Positions 56,370-64,000 of a stretch of 64,000 bases of DNA are shown here, one piece after another. The stretch spans positions 434,001 to 498,000 of the forward strand of contig NZ_BOSH01000004.1 in assembly GCF_018403245.1 (NCBI RefSeq). The letters are read 5' to 3'. The position numbers were made by a program, and so were the translations under genes. How positions within the stretch are numbered: position 1 is the first letter of the stretch; the number at the start of each line of letters is the position of its first letter. Origin of the DNA: Paenibacillus sp. J2TS4. GTDB lineage: Bacteria; Bacillota; Bacilli; Paenibacillales; NBRC-103111. The notes under the pieces are model-generated. The model ran no database searches and was not told where the DNA came from. It saw only the letters and a program-made list of their open reading frames with translations.

Positions 56370-56473
56370 CGTCTGTGATAGAGCCGGGATTGAATAGAAT
56401 GACGTAATAAACCACGCAACAAACCCCGCATCCCAGTAGTAGACGCGTAACCGGTCACGTGCGGGGCATTTTT
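56370..56473 (+). ncRNA. Candidate leader or small RNA ending in a terminator
   Basis: CCCCGCA (56424-56430) pairs with TGCGGGG (56460-56466), followed by CATTTTT, about 105 nt after the promoter candidate and 60 bp before the next gene. No plus-strand gene lies upstream, so this terminates a short RNA. It could be an attenuating leader of the oxidoreductase gene or an independent small RNA. I recognise no riboswitch class. The rest of 56121-56534 is AT-rich promoter DNA. Confidence 0.45.
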
Positions 56474-56534
56474 CACTATGACTGGAAATATAAGAATCTC
56501 TTTTCATAGATTAAATGAATAAAGGAGAATGGGT

Positions 56535-57503
56535 ATGAAAGCGATTTTGATCGGGTTGGGCGTAGCCGGCTTCGGATGGTTCAAGAAGCTTAGTAACGAC
56601 TACGGCTTGCAAGTGGCGGTTGTAGAATCGGACGTCAAGATGAAAAGCAAGCTGGAGGGACTCGAAGACGTCCCTTTCTATACTTCGTTAAGAGAAGCGA
56701 TAGAACAGGAGCGGCCGGATTTTATCGTTAATGTGACACCGCCGCATGTCCATACCGAGATGAACCATATTGCGCTTGATTATGGGCTGCCTATTCTATG
56801 CGAGAAGCCCATCGCATTCGACTATGTGGAATCGATCGGGATCGTGAAAAGGGCGGCTGAGGAAAATATTCCTTTTATGGTGGCCGAAAATTACCGTCAC
56901 TTTGCTCCGGTTCGCAAGCTGAAGCAGCTGTTGGAAGAAGGAGCGATCGGTGCGCTTTCGGCTGTCGATGTAAGCTTTTATCGTTATCATCACCGGGAGC
57001 GTTCTTATCCGGCCAGCCTGCTTAAAGACATCGCGGTGCATCATTTTGATATGATGCGTTTCTTGACAGGGCGGGAAGGGAAGGTCCTATTCGCTAAAAA
57101 CTATAATCCTGCGGGGAGTTGGGATGCCGAATTATACAGTGTAAATCTGTACGCCTGGCTGGAAATGGAAGGGGGGCTGCCGATCAGCTACACCGGTTCG
57201 ATGACAGCCCGGGGAAGGCAGACGGAATGGTGTGGAGATTGGCGGCTGGAAGGGACGGAGGGGGCCATCGAGCTTTCCGATAAAAAGCTGACTCTAACCC
57301 AAGCAGGGACGACTAGTGTTATCGATGATTTCAGCGATATAGCCCCTTATGGCTGCTTGGATGAATTTCTGGCTTCCTTGCGGGAGAACCGCGAGGCGGT
57401 TACTAGCGGAAGAGACTATCTTAAAACCCAGGCGCTGGTTCATTATGTGGAGGAGTCGTGCAAGGCCGGACGATTAGTGGACATTAGACTGCCGGAGCTA
57501 TAA
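56535..57503 (+). CDS. Gfo/Idh/MocA family oxidoreductase
   Basis: ATG 56535 is preceded by AAAGGAGA at a normal distance; the ATG at 56529 is too close. The 322-residue protein has an N-terminal Rossmann domain (AILIGLGVAGFGWFKKL), the NVTPPHVHTEMNHIALDYGL block, the EKP motif in LCEKPIAFDY and a C-terminal alpha/beta domain with HHFDMMRFLTG. Such enzymes use NAD(P) to oxidise or reduce sugars or inositols. It may share a pathway with the two other members downstream. Confidence 0.9.
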   Translation: MKAILIGLGVAGFGWFKKLSNDYGLQVAVVESDVKMKSKLEGLEDVPFYTSLREAIEQERPDFIVNVTPPHVHTEMNHIALDYGLPILCEKPIAFDYVESIGIVKRAAEENIPFMVAENYRHFAPVRKLKQLLEEGAIGALSAVDVSFYRYHHRERSYPASLLKDIAVHHFDMMRFLTGREGKVLFAKNYNPAGSWDAELYSVNLYAWLEMEGGLPISYTGSMTARGRQTEWCGDWRLEGTEGAIELSDKKLTLTQAGTTSVIDDFSDIAPYGCLDEFLASLRENREAVTSGRDYLKTQALVHYVEESCKAGRLVDIRLPEL

Positions 57504-57625
57504 CCCCCGGCCAATAGGACGAACACTCGCCACGCGCGCCTCTCCGGCGTGCGTTGCTGCGTTGAAAGGTAAATTAGCAGTGAATCCGATTTAGCGGGTA
57601 GAGCTTTTCACCAGTTTAATCGCAA

Positions 57626-58510
57626 TCAGTCCAACGCTCTGGCTTTGATGCTTTTGTCATATTCCGATGGGTTCATGCCCGTCCATTTCTTAAAATGTCT
57701 GGAGAAATAATGAACGCTGCTGTATCCGAGCTTCTCGGCAATTTGCGTATAGTTCATCGTTTCTTCCCGAATATAGAGCTTGGCTTTTTCAATTTTTAAA
57801 TTGGTCAGATATTCCGACAGCGTGTAACCGGTTTCTTTTTTGAATAGCTTTTTTAATCGGGTAGCGCCGATATGAACATGCTGGCATAGTTCATCCAGAG
57901 TTGGGTTGTTGGACAGATTGCCCTCCATATAACGGATGATCGAAGCAGTAATTTTGCTGTCGCTCTTTTCCTTGGCTGCCGAAGACAATCGATGCTCCTG
58001 ATGCAGCAGATTTCCGTATCGGAATAAATGAATCAGCATCCATTCCAGATGAATTTTGACCATCTGCTCGGAGCCGAATACGGCAGGATTTCTTTTTTCC
58101 AAGCGGGCTGTCTTGTTATCCGGACGCTGGAAGGCCAGCTTCCCTTCTTGCAGCAGGGTAGATAGAATCTGTCTTTCGCGGTCGCCCAGATAAAACCATT
58201 TATCTTTAAAATAGCTCATAGCCGGAGAATCGCATTCGAAGCTGACGATCATAATGTTCGGGGCATGGCGATTGTTGCCTTTTAAGCTGTGAAGCTCATT
58301 AGGGGTATAGAACACCAGATTTCCTTGCTTCAAATGAAGCGTCTGGCGGCCCGCTGTGATTTCCGCCTCGCCTTTATCCATATACAAAAATTCCCAAAAA
58401 TCATGCTTTTCTCCGGGATAAAACGAGTTTTTGGGCAATTCCGAGTAATGAAAAGAAATGATTTTATTAACTACAAATTCTTCTTTTAAGGCAAGCCTGA
58501 CATAGTTCAA
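57626..58510 (-). CDS. AraC family transcriptional regulator
   Basis: The start is TTG 58510, seven bases after GAGGTGA. The 294-residue protein has an N-terminal cupin (HDFWEFLYMDKGEAEITAG, about 30-140) and a C-terminal AraC domain (about 195-290; IGATRLKKLFKKETGYTLSE; SVHYFSRHFKKWTGMNPSEY). It is divergent from a Gfo/Idh/MocA gene with 207 bp between them and probably controls that cluster. Confidence 0.88.
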   Translation of the reverse strand: MNYVRLALKEEFVVNKIISFHYSELPKNSFYPGEKHDFWEFLYMDKGEAEITAGRQTLHLKQGNLVFYTPNELHSLKGNNRHAPNIMIVSFECDSPAMSYFKDKWFYLGDRERQILSTLLQEGKLAFQRPDNKTARLEKRNPAVFGSEQMVKIHLEWMLIHLFRYGNLLHQEHRLSSAAKEKSDSKITASIIRYMEGNLSNNPTLDELCQHVHIGATRLKKLFKKETGYTLSEYLTNLKIEKAKLYIREETMNYTQIAEKLGYSSVHYFSRHFKKWTGMNPSEYDKSIKARALD

Positions 58511-58717
58511 GCGGGGTCACCTCTTCTCTATGACCATTCAACCATCTCCTTAATCATACACAAAATCCTCTAGTAATAAAATGATTCTCCATACATAATC
58601 GATGGCAAAGCTGCCATTCGTTCAAATAATGCAAAAAAACGGTCTGGAAAGTCAAAGATTTATGCGAGCGGTTCCATTAGGATGATAGACAAACCTGATT
58701 CATAAGGAGGAATCGTA

Positions 58718-59686
58718 TTGGCCAAGATACGAACGGCTGTCGTTGGATTAAACATGGGACTGCAGCATGCTTACGCTTACCATGCCGCAGAGCAAGCCGA
58801 GCTCAAATGGGTAGTCGATCTGGATGAAGAAAAGGCGGCACGTATCGCTAAAGAGTTGGGCTGCAGTTATACGACCGACTGGACTTCGATTATCGATGAT
58901 ATCGACGCGATCAGCTTATGCACTCCACATCATCTGCACGCCGCACAATCACTCAAGGCGATTGCCGCCGGCAAGCATGTGCTGCTGGAAAAGCCGCTGG
59001 CCACGACTGAAGAAGATTCTCTTCGCATCATACGCGCCGCCGAAGAGCAACATGTTGTGTTTATGATGGCTTATATTGTTCGTTATTTGCCAATCATCAG
59101 GCGGCTCAAAGAAATAGTGGAGAATAAGGAATTTGGCGAGGTGTTCAGCGCGCAGTGCTGGATTGAAGGGTTTTTGCCTCCGGCGCCCGGATCGTGGTTC
59201 TCACGGAAAGCAACGTTAGGCGGAGGAGTTCTGTTCAGTCATGGCTGTCATTATGTAGATCTGCTAATCTGGCTTCTGGGCGATTGTATTCGTTCTGCTT
59301 TCGTTGGAACGAACAAGGGGACGGAATGGATGGAAGGGGAAGGCACCGCGCACAGCATTATGAAGTTTGAAAGTGGAGCTATTGCTCATCTGGTCACAAG
59401 CTGGGGAATGAAGTATAAGGAACCGCCGGCCCTGCTTCATCTGCACACTCCGGACGCGCTGATCGTGCTGAGCGCCGGGATGACGAGCATTGAAGTGGTG
59501 GACGCGAACGGAAAGCGGACCGTGTTCGGTCCCGCAGCCCAACTGCCGGAGAACCAAGGGACGAATGCTCTTTATCAAGTCCGGCATTTTCTGGATTGCA
59601 TCGTTCATGGCAAGACCCCGGAGACGGATGGGCGGGATTCGTTGAAGTCTCACCAGGCGATCTGGAACATGTATTCTTCTGAATAA
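58718..59686 (+). CDS. Gfo/Idh/MocA family oxidoreductase
   Basis: The start is TTG 58718, seven bases after AAGGAGG. The 322-residue protein has VVGLNMGLQHAYAYHAAEQA with an altered nucleotide-binding loop, LCTPHHLHAAQSLKAIAAGK, the EKP motif in LLEKPLATTEE and GGGVLFSHGCHYVDLLIWLL, a usual substrate-binding block. It is the first plus-strand gene beyond the divergent AraC regulator and likely acts on a sugar or glycoside. Confidence 0.9.
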   Translation: MAKIRTAVVGLNMGLQHAYAYHAAEQAELKWVVDLDEEKAARIAKELGCSYTTDWTSIIDDIDAISLCTPHHLHAAQSLKAIAAGKHVLLEKPLATTEEDSLRIIRAAEEQHVVFMMAYIVRYLPIIRRLKEIVENKEFGEVFSAQCWIEGFLPPAPGSWFSRKATLGGGVLFSHGCHYVDLLIWLLGDCIRSAFVGTNKGTEWMEGEGTAHSIMKFESGAIAHLVTSWGMKYKEPPALLHLHTPDALIVLSAGMTSIEVVDANGKRTVFGPAAQLPENQGTNALYQVRHFLDCIVHGKTPETDGRDSLKSHQAIWNMYSSE

Positions 59687-59711
59687 GCTCTTCTACTATC
59701 CGAAGGCGTGT

Positions 59712-59756
59712 GAAGCTTCGGAGTCACTTTCCTTCGGAACGGCAGCACAGCTTTTC
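59712..59756 (+). repeat. Dispersed intergenic repeat, copy E
   Basis: It reads TGAAGCTTCGGAGTCACTTT, then CCTTCGGAACGGCAGCACAG and CTTTT, sharing the 5' half with copy B. It lies between the two Gfo/Idh/MocA genes. ATCCGAAGG upstream (59698) also occurs before copy B (near 8779). Confidence 0.6.
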
Positions 59757-59784
59757 CTAATATAAATAAGAACAGGGTGACGAA

Positions 59785-60798
59785 ATGATCAAAGTTGGAA
59801 TCATCGGCTGTGGACTGATGGGGGCACTTCATGCAAGAACGCTGAATGACTTACCGGGGGTTAAGGTTGCCGCCGTTCATAATCGGACGAGGGACAAAGC
59901 GGAGAGCCTGGCCCGGGAAGTAGGAGCGATCGTCTACGATCGGGCAGAAGACCTGCTGGAGCAGGACTTGGATGCGGTATGGGTAGCGACGCCAGATCAT
60001 CTGCACGTCGATATTTCCATAGCGGTCCTCGAATCGGGAAAGCATTTATTTCTGGAGAAAGCTTTGGCGACTTCTCTGGAGGACGGGGCAAAAATTGTAG
60101 CAGCCGGTGCCAAGCATCCCGAGCTGAAAGCGATGATCGGCTATCCGCTTCGTTTTGACCCGGCCTACCGCAAGATGAAGGAAACGTTAAATCGGCCGGA
60201 CGCCGGGAAGACGCTGCAGGCCTGGTCGATGCGGACCCATTATTTAGACCCGAATATGAAGGTATATGACAAATACCGCGATCATTACTATGATACGCCG
60301 AGCTGGTACTTTAGCGACGCGGAGGCGAAAGGCCCGATTTTTTCCCATGGCTCTCATGACTACGATTTGCTTCTGTGGATGTGCGGGGAAGTGGAGAGTG
60401 TATTTTCCTACGGAGGGACTTACATGCTTCCTCCAGGCAGTGTAGCTGATGGATTTACGGTAGCGATTCGCTTCAAGAATGGCGGGATTGCCCATGTCAG
60501 TACTCCTTGGATCACGCGGGTCGAGCATGACATGACCGGAGTGGCTGCGGAAGGCTTGACGGTGCTGAACAATAACGGGGAAGTGAGGGTTCAAGCAGCC
60601 GAAGGTCCCGAAGAACGAATCACTTTTACGAGGAATGATATGTGGCAGCGTCTTAACGGCCATTTCATCGACTGTATCCGCGAGGATCAAAGTCCGTTAA
60701 TCTCGTTAAAAGACGGTCTCCAGGCGATTTCCGTCTCCGAAGCCGCTTACCGTTCCTTGAAGGAGAGACGGGAAGTTTTTGTAGAATCGCTCGATTGA
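59785..60798 (+). CDS. Gfo/Idh/MocA family oxidoreductase
   Basis: The 337-residue protein has a clean Rossmann loop (VGIIGCGLMGALHARTL), VATPDHLHVDISIAVLESGK, the EKA variant of the EKP motif (LFLEKALATSLED) and the substrate block FSHGSHDYDLLLWMCGEVES. It is transcribed with the preceding family member and the following TIM-barrel gene. The Pro of EKP is Ala here. Confidence 0.9.
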   Translation: MIKVGIIGCGLMGALHARTLNDLPGVKVAAVHNRTRDKAESLAREVGAIVYDRAEDLLEQDLDAVWVATPDHLHVDISIAVLESGKHLFLEKALATSLEDGAKIVAAGAKHPELKAMIGYPLRFDPAYRKMKETLNRPDAGKTLQAWSMRTHYLDPNMKVYDKYRDHYYDTPSWYFSDAEAKGPIFSHGSHDYDLLLWMCGEVESVFSYGGTYMLPPGSVADGFTVAIRFKNGGIAHVSTPWITRVEHDMTGVAAEGLTVLNNNGEVRVQAAEGPEERITFTRNDMWQRLNGHFIDCIREDQSPLISLKDGLQAISVSEAAYRSLKERREVFVESLD

Positions 60799-60896
60799 GC
60801 ACTGCCGGCTGTTGGTTTGGCGTAGACGATTCGAATAGTAACGGCTAATGAAAGTTGGTTCTATAGAAAATAACAAGCAGGAAGGAATGGAGCGAG

Positions 60897-61760
60897 ATGG
60901 TCAAATTGGCATGTATGACGCTCCCCTTTGCCAATTACTCTTTGGAGAGAGCGTTGGAAGGAATGGCACGGGCCGGCTACCGTTATTTATCGTTCGGATT
61001 ACCCCATGCAGGAATGGAGGTGCCCGACGAGAGCGATCCGGCCTCCGTGGAGCGGTTGAGCCGCTTGTTCGAGCAATACCGCCTGGAGCCGGTTAATCTG
61101 ATCAGTACTAATCAACTGGCACCCGGCCAAACCCTGGAACGGGCTCGAATAAGGTTCGAGACCGCCCGGGCGTTGGGGGTGAAGGAATTATTATCTCTGG
61201 GGACGTGGGGCTACCGTCAATTTCCTGATGTTCCCGTACCTGAGGAAGAGCTGGCCAGGCTTAATGAGCGATTCGTCTCGCGATTCCAAGAAATCGCTGA
61301 ACTGGCTGAGCGCTACCGCATCCTGGTGACGATCAAGCCGCATACCGGGAACACGGCGACAGCGGCCCATATGAAGCAAACGTTGGAGGCCATCGGCTCC
61401 GAGTACATTCAAGGCAGCTACGATCCCGGCAATGTGCATTATTATGAAGGAATCCGTGCCGAGGAGGATATGCCGCTTATCGCGGATCGGCTGCAATCTT
61501 TTATCGTCAAGGATCATCGCGGGGCCAGGTCAAACCTCGATTTTCCGATTCCCGGCGACGGAGAGGTCCGATTCGTCGAGCTGTTCGGACAATTAAAGCA
61601 GTCGGGTTTTACGGGACCGGTCATTGTCGAAAGAGTCGACGGCACCGCCGATAGACCGTGGCTCCCGGAAGAAGTCGAAGAGCGGCTCTATCAGACCAGA
61701 GTTCGGATAGAACAATGGCTGAAGGCTGCCGGCCTGTCGATCCATTCGCCTGAACCATAA
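60897..61760 (+). CDS. Sugar phosphate isomerase/epimerase-type TIM barrel protein
   Basis: The 287-residue protein belongs to the xylose isomerase-like TIM barrel superfamily: LACMTLPFANYSLERALEGM, LVTIKPHTGNTATAAHMKQT, IQGSYDPGNVHYYEGI and FIVKDHRGARSNLDFPIPGD carry the metal-binding residues (Glu, Asp and His) with VIVERVDG at the end. GAACGAAGG-like spacing is weak; AGGAATGGAGCGAG precedes ATG 60897. Genes of this type next to Gfo/Idh/MocA genes often belong to inositol or 3-keto-glycoside metabolism. Confidence 0.85.
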   Translation: MVKLACMTLPFANYSLERALEGMARAGYRYLSFGLPHAGMEVPDESDPASVERLSRLFEQYRLEPVNLISTNQLAPGQTLERARIRFETARALGVKELLSLGTWGYRQFPDVPVPEEELARLNERFVSRFQEIAELAERYRILVTIKPHTGNTATAAHMKQTLEAIGSEYIQGSYDPGNVHYYEGIRAEEDMPLIADRLQSFIVKDHRGARSNLDFPIPGDGEVRFVELFGQLKQSGFTGPVIVERVDGTADRPWLPEEVEERLYQTRVRIEQWLKAAGLSIHSPEP

Positions 61761-61782
61761 AGAACATACGGATGAAGAACCT

Positions 61783-61828
61783 GAACCTTCGTGTGGGCAT
61801 TTTGCCTCACGAAGGTTCTTTTTTTTCT
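61783..61828 (+). terminator. Terminator of the oxidoreductase/isomerase operon
   Basis: GAACCTTCGTG and CACGAAGGTTC form a perfect 11-base stem with a 14-base loop, followed by ten T residues. The 286 bp gap to ddl beyond it shows no gene. Confidence 0.92.
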
Positions 61829-62114
61829 AAACAGGATACAGGCCGATCTAACGAACTCTGGTAACGTTATAGGGGCTGAATTAAGGATTTGGATCGCTGA
61901 CGAATGTCTGTATCGTTATTAAACGGAATATTATTGCAGACAGGAGTTTTCCTTAATGGCTTATCTATAGATTTAGATTTTGTTCAGTGTTTCTTTAAAG
62001 ATTCTTAAGTTTTATTTGAAATTAATTTTAGCTTCTTTATTTATAGTGTGTTATAGACATCAGTCATGCTGCAGATCGGTTAGACTACGGCATCAAATCA
62101 TTGGGAGGACTAAG

Positions 62115-63200
62115 ATGAAAACCAATTTATACGTATTATACGGTGGCAAATCGGCGGAGCACGAAGTTTCCCTGTTAACCGCATTTACGGTGCTGAACAC
62201 GTTGGATAAAGAGAAATATAATGTATACCCCATTTACATAACGGAAGAAGGAATTTGGTGCAGTCTCGGCTTATTGGACCATGAATTGCTCGATGTGGAC
62301 GAGCTGCGGGGGAGCCGTACAGGAGTAAGTCCCGCCGCTTCTATGGGGGAACTTCTGTGCAAGCTGTTCTCCGGAGAAGGAAGCAGGGTGGTCCTGCCGG
62401 TTCTGCACGGGACGAACGGCGAAGACGGGACCGTCCAAGGCATGCTGGAACTGATGGACGTGCCCTATACGGGCAACGGGGTGCTTACCTCAGCAGCGGG
62501 AATGGACAAGGTAATTATGAAGGAACTATTCGCCAGAGCTGGAATTCCCCAAGCGGATTATTTGGCGCTCCTTCATTACGAGTGGAACCAGGAGGCGGGG
62601 CGTCAGTGCCAGCGGATTGAGGAGACGATAGGATATCCCTGTTACGTCAAACCGGCTAACCTGGGCTCTAGCATAGGAATCAGCCGGTGCGAGAATGAGC
62701 AGGAGCTGTATCGTGCTATCGAGTTGGCCTTTCAATATGACCGCAAGCTAGTTATCGAGAAGGAAGTGGTTGGGCGCGAGGTTCAACTGGCGGTCATCGG
62801 CAACGACCGTCCGGTATGCTCGGTGGCCGGAGAGTTTTTGAAGAACAGGGAGTTTTTTGACTATAACAAAAAGTATAAGAGCGGCCAATTGATCCAACAA
62901 ATTCCGGCTCATCTGAGTGAAGAGGTTCATGACCGGTTGAGGGAGCTGTCTATTCAAGCTTTTACGGCATTGGATGGGGCCGGATTGATGAGAGCGGATT
63001 TCTTCGTGACGGACGAGGATGAAATTTATATTAATGAAGTAAACACTCTTCCCGGTTTTACTAAAATCAGCATGTTTCCTGCATTATGGGCCAAGACCGA
63101 CGGAACGACTTACGGCCAGCTAATCGACAAGCTGATCGAGCTGGCGCTGGAGCGCCATGCACACAAGCAAAATCGGAGCTATAGGGGGAATGAGCAATGA
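62115..63200 (+). CDS. ddl: D-alanine--D-alanine ligase
   Basis: ATG 62115 follows GGGAGGACTAAG; earlier in-frame codons lack a site. The 361-residue ATP-grasp enzyme has LYGGKSAEHEVSLLTA, LPVLHGTNGEDGTVQGMLEL, YVKPANLGSSIGISRC, VIEKEVVGREVQLAVIGNDR and YINEVNTLPGFTKISMFP. The omega loop reads FFDYNKKYKSG and keeps the Lys-Tyr pair typical of D-Ala-D-Ala specificity, rather than a depsipeptide (D-lactate) ligase. It supplies the peptidoglycan stem dipeptide and overlaps murF by four bases. Confidence 0.95.
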   Translation: MKTNLYVLYGGKSAEHEVSLLTAFTVLNTLDKEKYNVYPIYITEEGIWCSLGLLDHELLDVDELRGSRTGVSPAASMGELLCKLFSGEGSRVVLPVLHGTNGEDGTVQGMLELMDVPYTGNGVLTSAAGMDKVIMKELFARAGIPQADYLALLHYEWNQEAGRQCQRIEETIGYPCYVKPANLGSSIGISRCENEQELYRAIELAFQYDRKLVIEKEVVGREVQLAVIGNDRPVCSVAGEFLKNREFFDYNKKYKSGQLIQQIPAHLSEEVHDRLRELSIQAFTALDGAGLMRADFFVTDEDEIYINEVNTLPGFTKISMFPALWAKTDGTTYGQLIDKLIELALERHAHKQNRSYRGNEQ

Positions 63201-64000
63201 TTACGAGAACGTTAGGACAAATAGCGGAAATGATCGGGTCGCCGCAGCCTGCGGAGTCTTATCGGAAGATCAGGGTGCAAGGTGTATCTATCGATACGCG
63301 GTCGATTCAGGAAGGGAACTTGTTCATCCCGATAATTGGGGATCGCTTTAATGGCCACAAGTTTGTGCGCGATGCGTTCTCTCAAGGAGCGGCGGCCGTC
63401 CTGTGGGATCGGAACGAACCGGATCCGCCGGTGGATCTTCCTTTCCTTCTAGTCGACGATACGGTGGCCGCCATGCAGAGCCTGGCCCGAGCGTACCGGC
63501 AGCAGCTTCCGGTCCGAATCGTCGGCATCACAGGGAGCAACGGGAAGACATCGACCAAGGATATGCTGGCCGCGCTTCTGGCCACCCGATATAAAACGGA
63601 GAAGACGTTCGGGAATTTAAATAATCATCTAGGCGTTCCATTGACCCTTCTTAAGCTGGAAGAAGATACGGAAATGGCTGTGGTCGAGATGGGAATGTCC
63701 GGATTGGGGGAAATTTATCAGCTGTCTTCGATAGCTAAGCCCGATGTCGCTATTATTACCAATGTGAGCGAGGTGCATTTGGGGGATTTAAAAACGAGGG
63801 AGCGGATCGTGCAAGCGAAGCTGGAAATTTTATGCGGTCTCCGCAAAAACGGGCTGTTCATCTATAACGGGGACAATCCCCGTCTGACCAATCAGTTGGA
63901 TGAGTTGACGCTGGAGTTTGAGACCGCCTCTTTTGGCAGCAATCTGCAAAATACACTTTACCCGACTCAGTATCAGATGGAGGAGACCGGCATTCGTTTC
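63197..64000 (+). CDS. murF: UDP-N-acetylmuramoyl-tripeptide--D-alanyl-D-alanine ligase, N-terminal part
   Basis: ATG 63197 overlaps the ddl stop (ATGA). The 268 residues in view hold the MurF N-terminal domain (VQGVSIDTRSIQEGNLFIPI and GDRFNGHKFV), the P-loop GITGSNGKTSTKD (110-122), the NNHLGVPLTLL block and the VEMGMSG motif. It adds the dipeptide made by Ddl to UDP-MurNAc-tripeptide in the cytoplasm. The frame is open to the window edge. Confidence 0.95.
   Translation, partial: MITRTLGQIAEMIGSPQPAESYRKIRVQGVSIDTRSIQEGNLFIPIIGDRFNGHKFVRDAFSQGAAAVLWDRNEPDPPVDLPFLLVDDTVAAMQSLARAYRQQLPVRIVGITGSNGKTSTKDMLAALLATRYKTEKTFGNLNNHLGVPLTLLKLEEDTEMAVVEMGMSGLGEIYQLSSIAKPDVAIITNVSEVHLGDLKTRERIVQAKLEILCGLRKNGLFIYNGDNPRLTNQLDELTLEFETASFGSNLQNTLYPTQYQMEETGIRF

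Noticed and set aside
62830..62890. Depsipeptide (vancomycin-resistance type) ligase
   Set aside because: The omega loop keeps the Lys-Tyr pair of D-Ala-D-Ala ligases and no vanH or vanX is near.

Overview
The window looks like chromosomal DNA of a Paenibacillus-type member of the Bacillales. Supporting traits are strong AGGAGG ribosome binding sites, TTG and GTG starts, two YesM/YesN-type two-component pairs each with its own CUT1 sugar ABC transporter, many secreted or cytoplasmic glycoside hydrolases, and low-GC Gram-positive genes (fabI, yezD, pspC, sortase, ddl-murF). It has no rRNA, tRNA, CRISPR array or intact transposase that I can see.

Layout. 0-6.6 kb: the end of a sugar-binding lipoprotein, then a GH29 alpha-L-fucosidase, a GH43-like beta-propeller enzyme and a GH95-like enzyme, with decayed gene fragments on both sides of the last. 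6.7-8.6 kb (minus): a dihydroorotate-dehydrogenase-like protein fused to an eight-helix membrane domain. 9-20.4 kb: an AraC regulator divergent from a complete utilisation operon (GH2, sensor kinase, response regulator, binding lipoprotein, two permeases, GH88 unsaturated uronyl hydrolase), which points to uptake of oligosaccharides released by a polysaccharide lyase. 20.4-28.5 kb: unrelated single genes (HD hydrolase, WrbA behind an MhqR-like operator, FabI, PspC, a papain-like hydrolase, an acyl-CoA dehydrogenase-like flavoprotein, a formamidase-like protein), then a 615 bp transposase-less element with terminal inverted repeats. 28.5-32.1 kb (minus): ABC transporter, frameshifted MerR regulator, C45 acyltransferase-like protein.

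33-43.1 kb is a second sugar system. Permeases on the minus strand are divergent from a LipO-like lipoprotein, a kinase/regulator pair, a GH39 enzyme and an M81 metallopeptidase. 43.1-44.0 kb is a non-coding repeat field: eleven 44-45 bp units followed by three 130 bp units that carry the same core in reverse. 44.1-47.6 kb encodes an IlvD/Edd dehydratase, an SDR and an SMP-30 lactonase, the set expected for non-phosphorylative sugar oxidation (L-fucose is a reasonable guess given the two fucosidase-type genes). 47.6-51.8 kb is a 1388-residue secreted PHP metallohydrolase with a duplicated N-terminal half. 52-56 kb: an AcfC-like binding protein, an ECF sigma/anti-sigma pair, and a sortase with its own SPVTG-anchored substrate. 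56.5-61.8 kb: three Gfo/Idh/MocA oxidoreductases, an AraC regulator and a xylose-isomerase-like TIM barrel, a set typical of oxidative sugar or glycoside metabolism. The window ends in ddl and the start of murF.

The items I find least ordinary are the 43 kb repeat field, the DHODH-membrane fusion that has lost its catalytic residues, the duplicated PHP exoprotein, the dispersed ~50 bp intergenic repeat family (five copies) and two apparently orphan terminators that may mark small RNAs.
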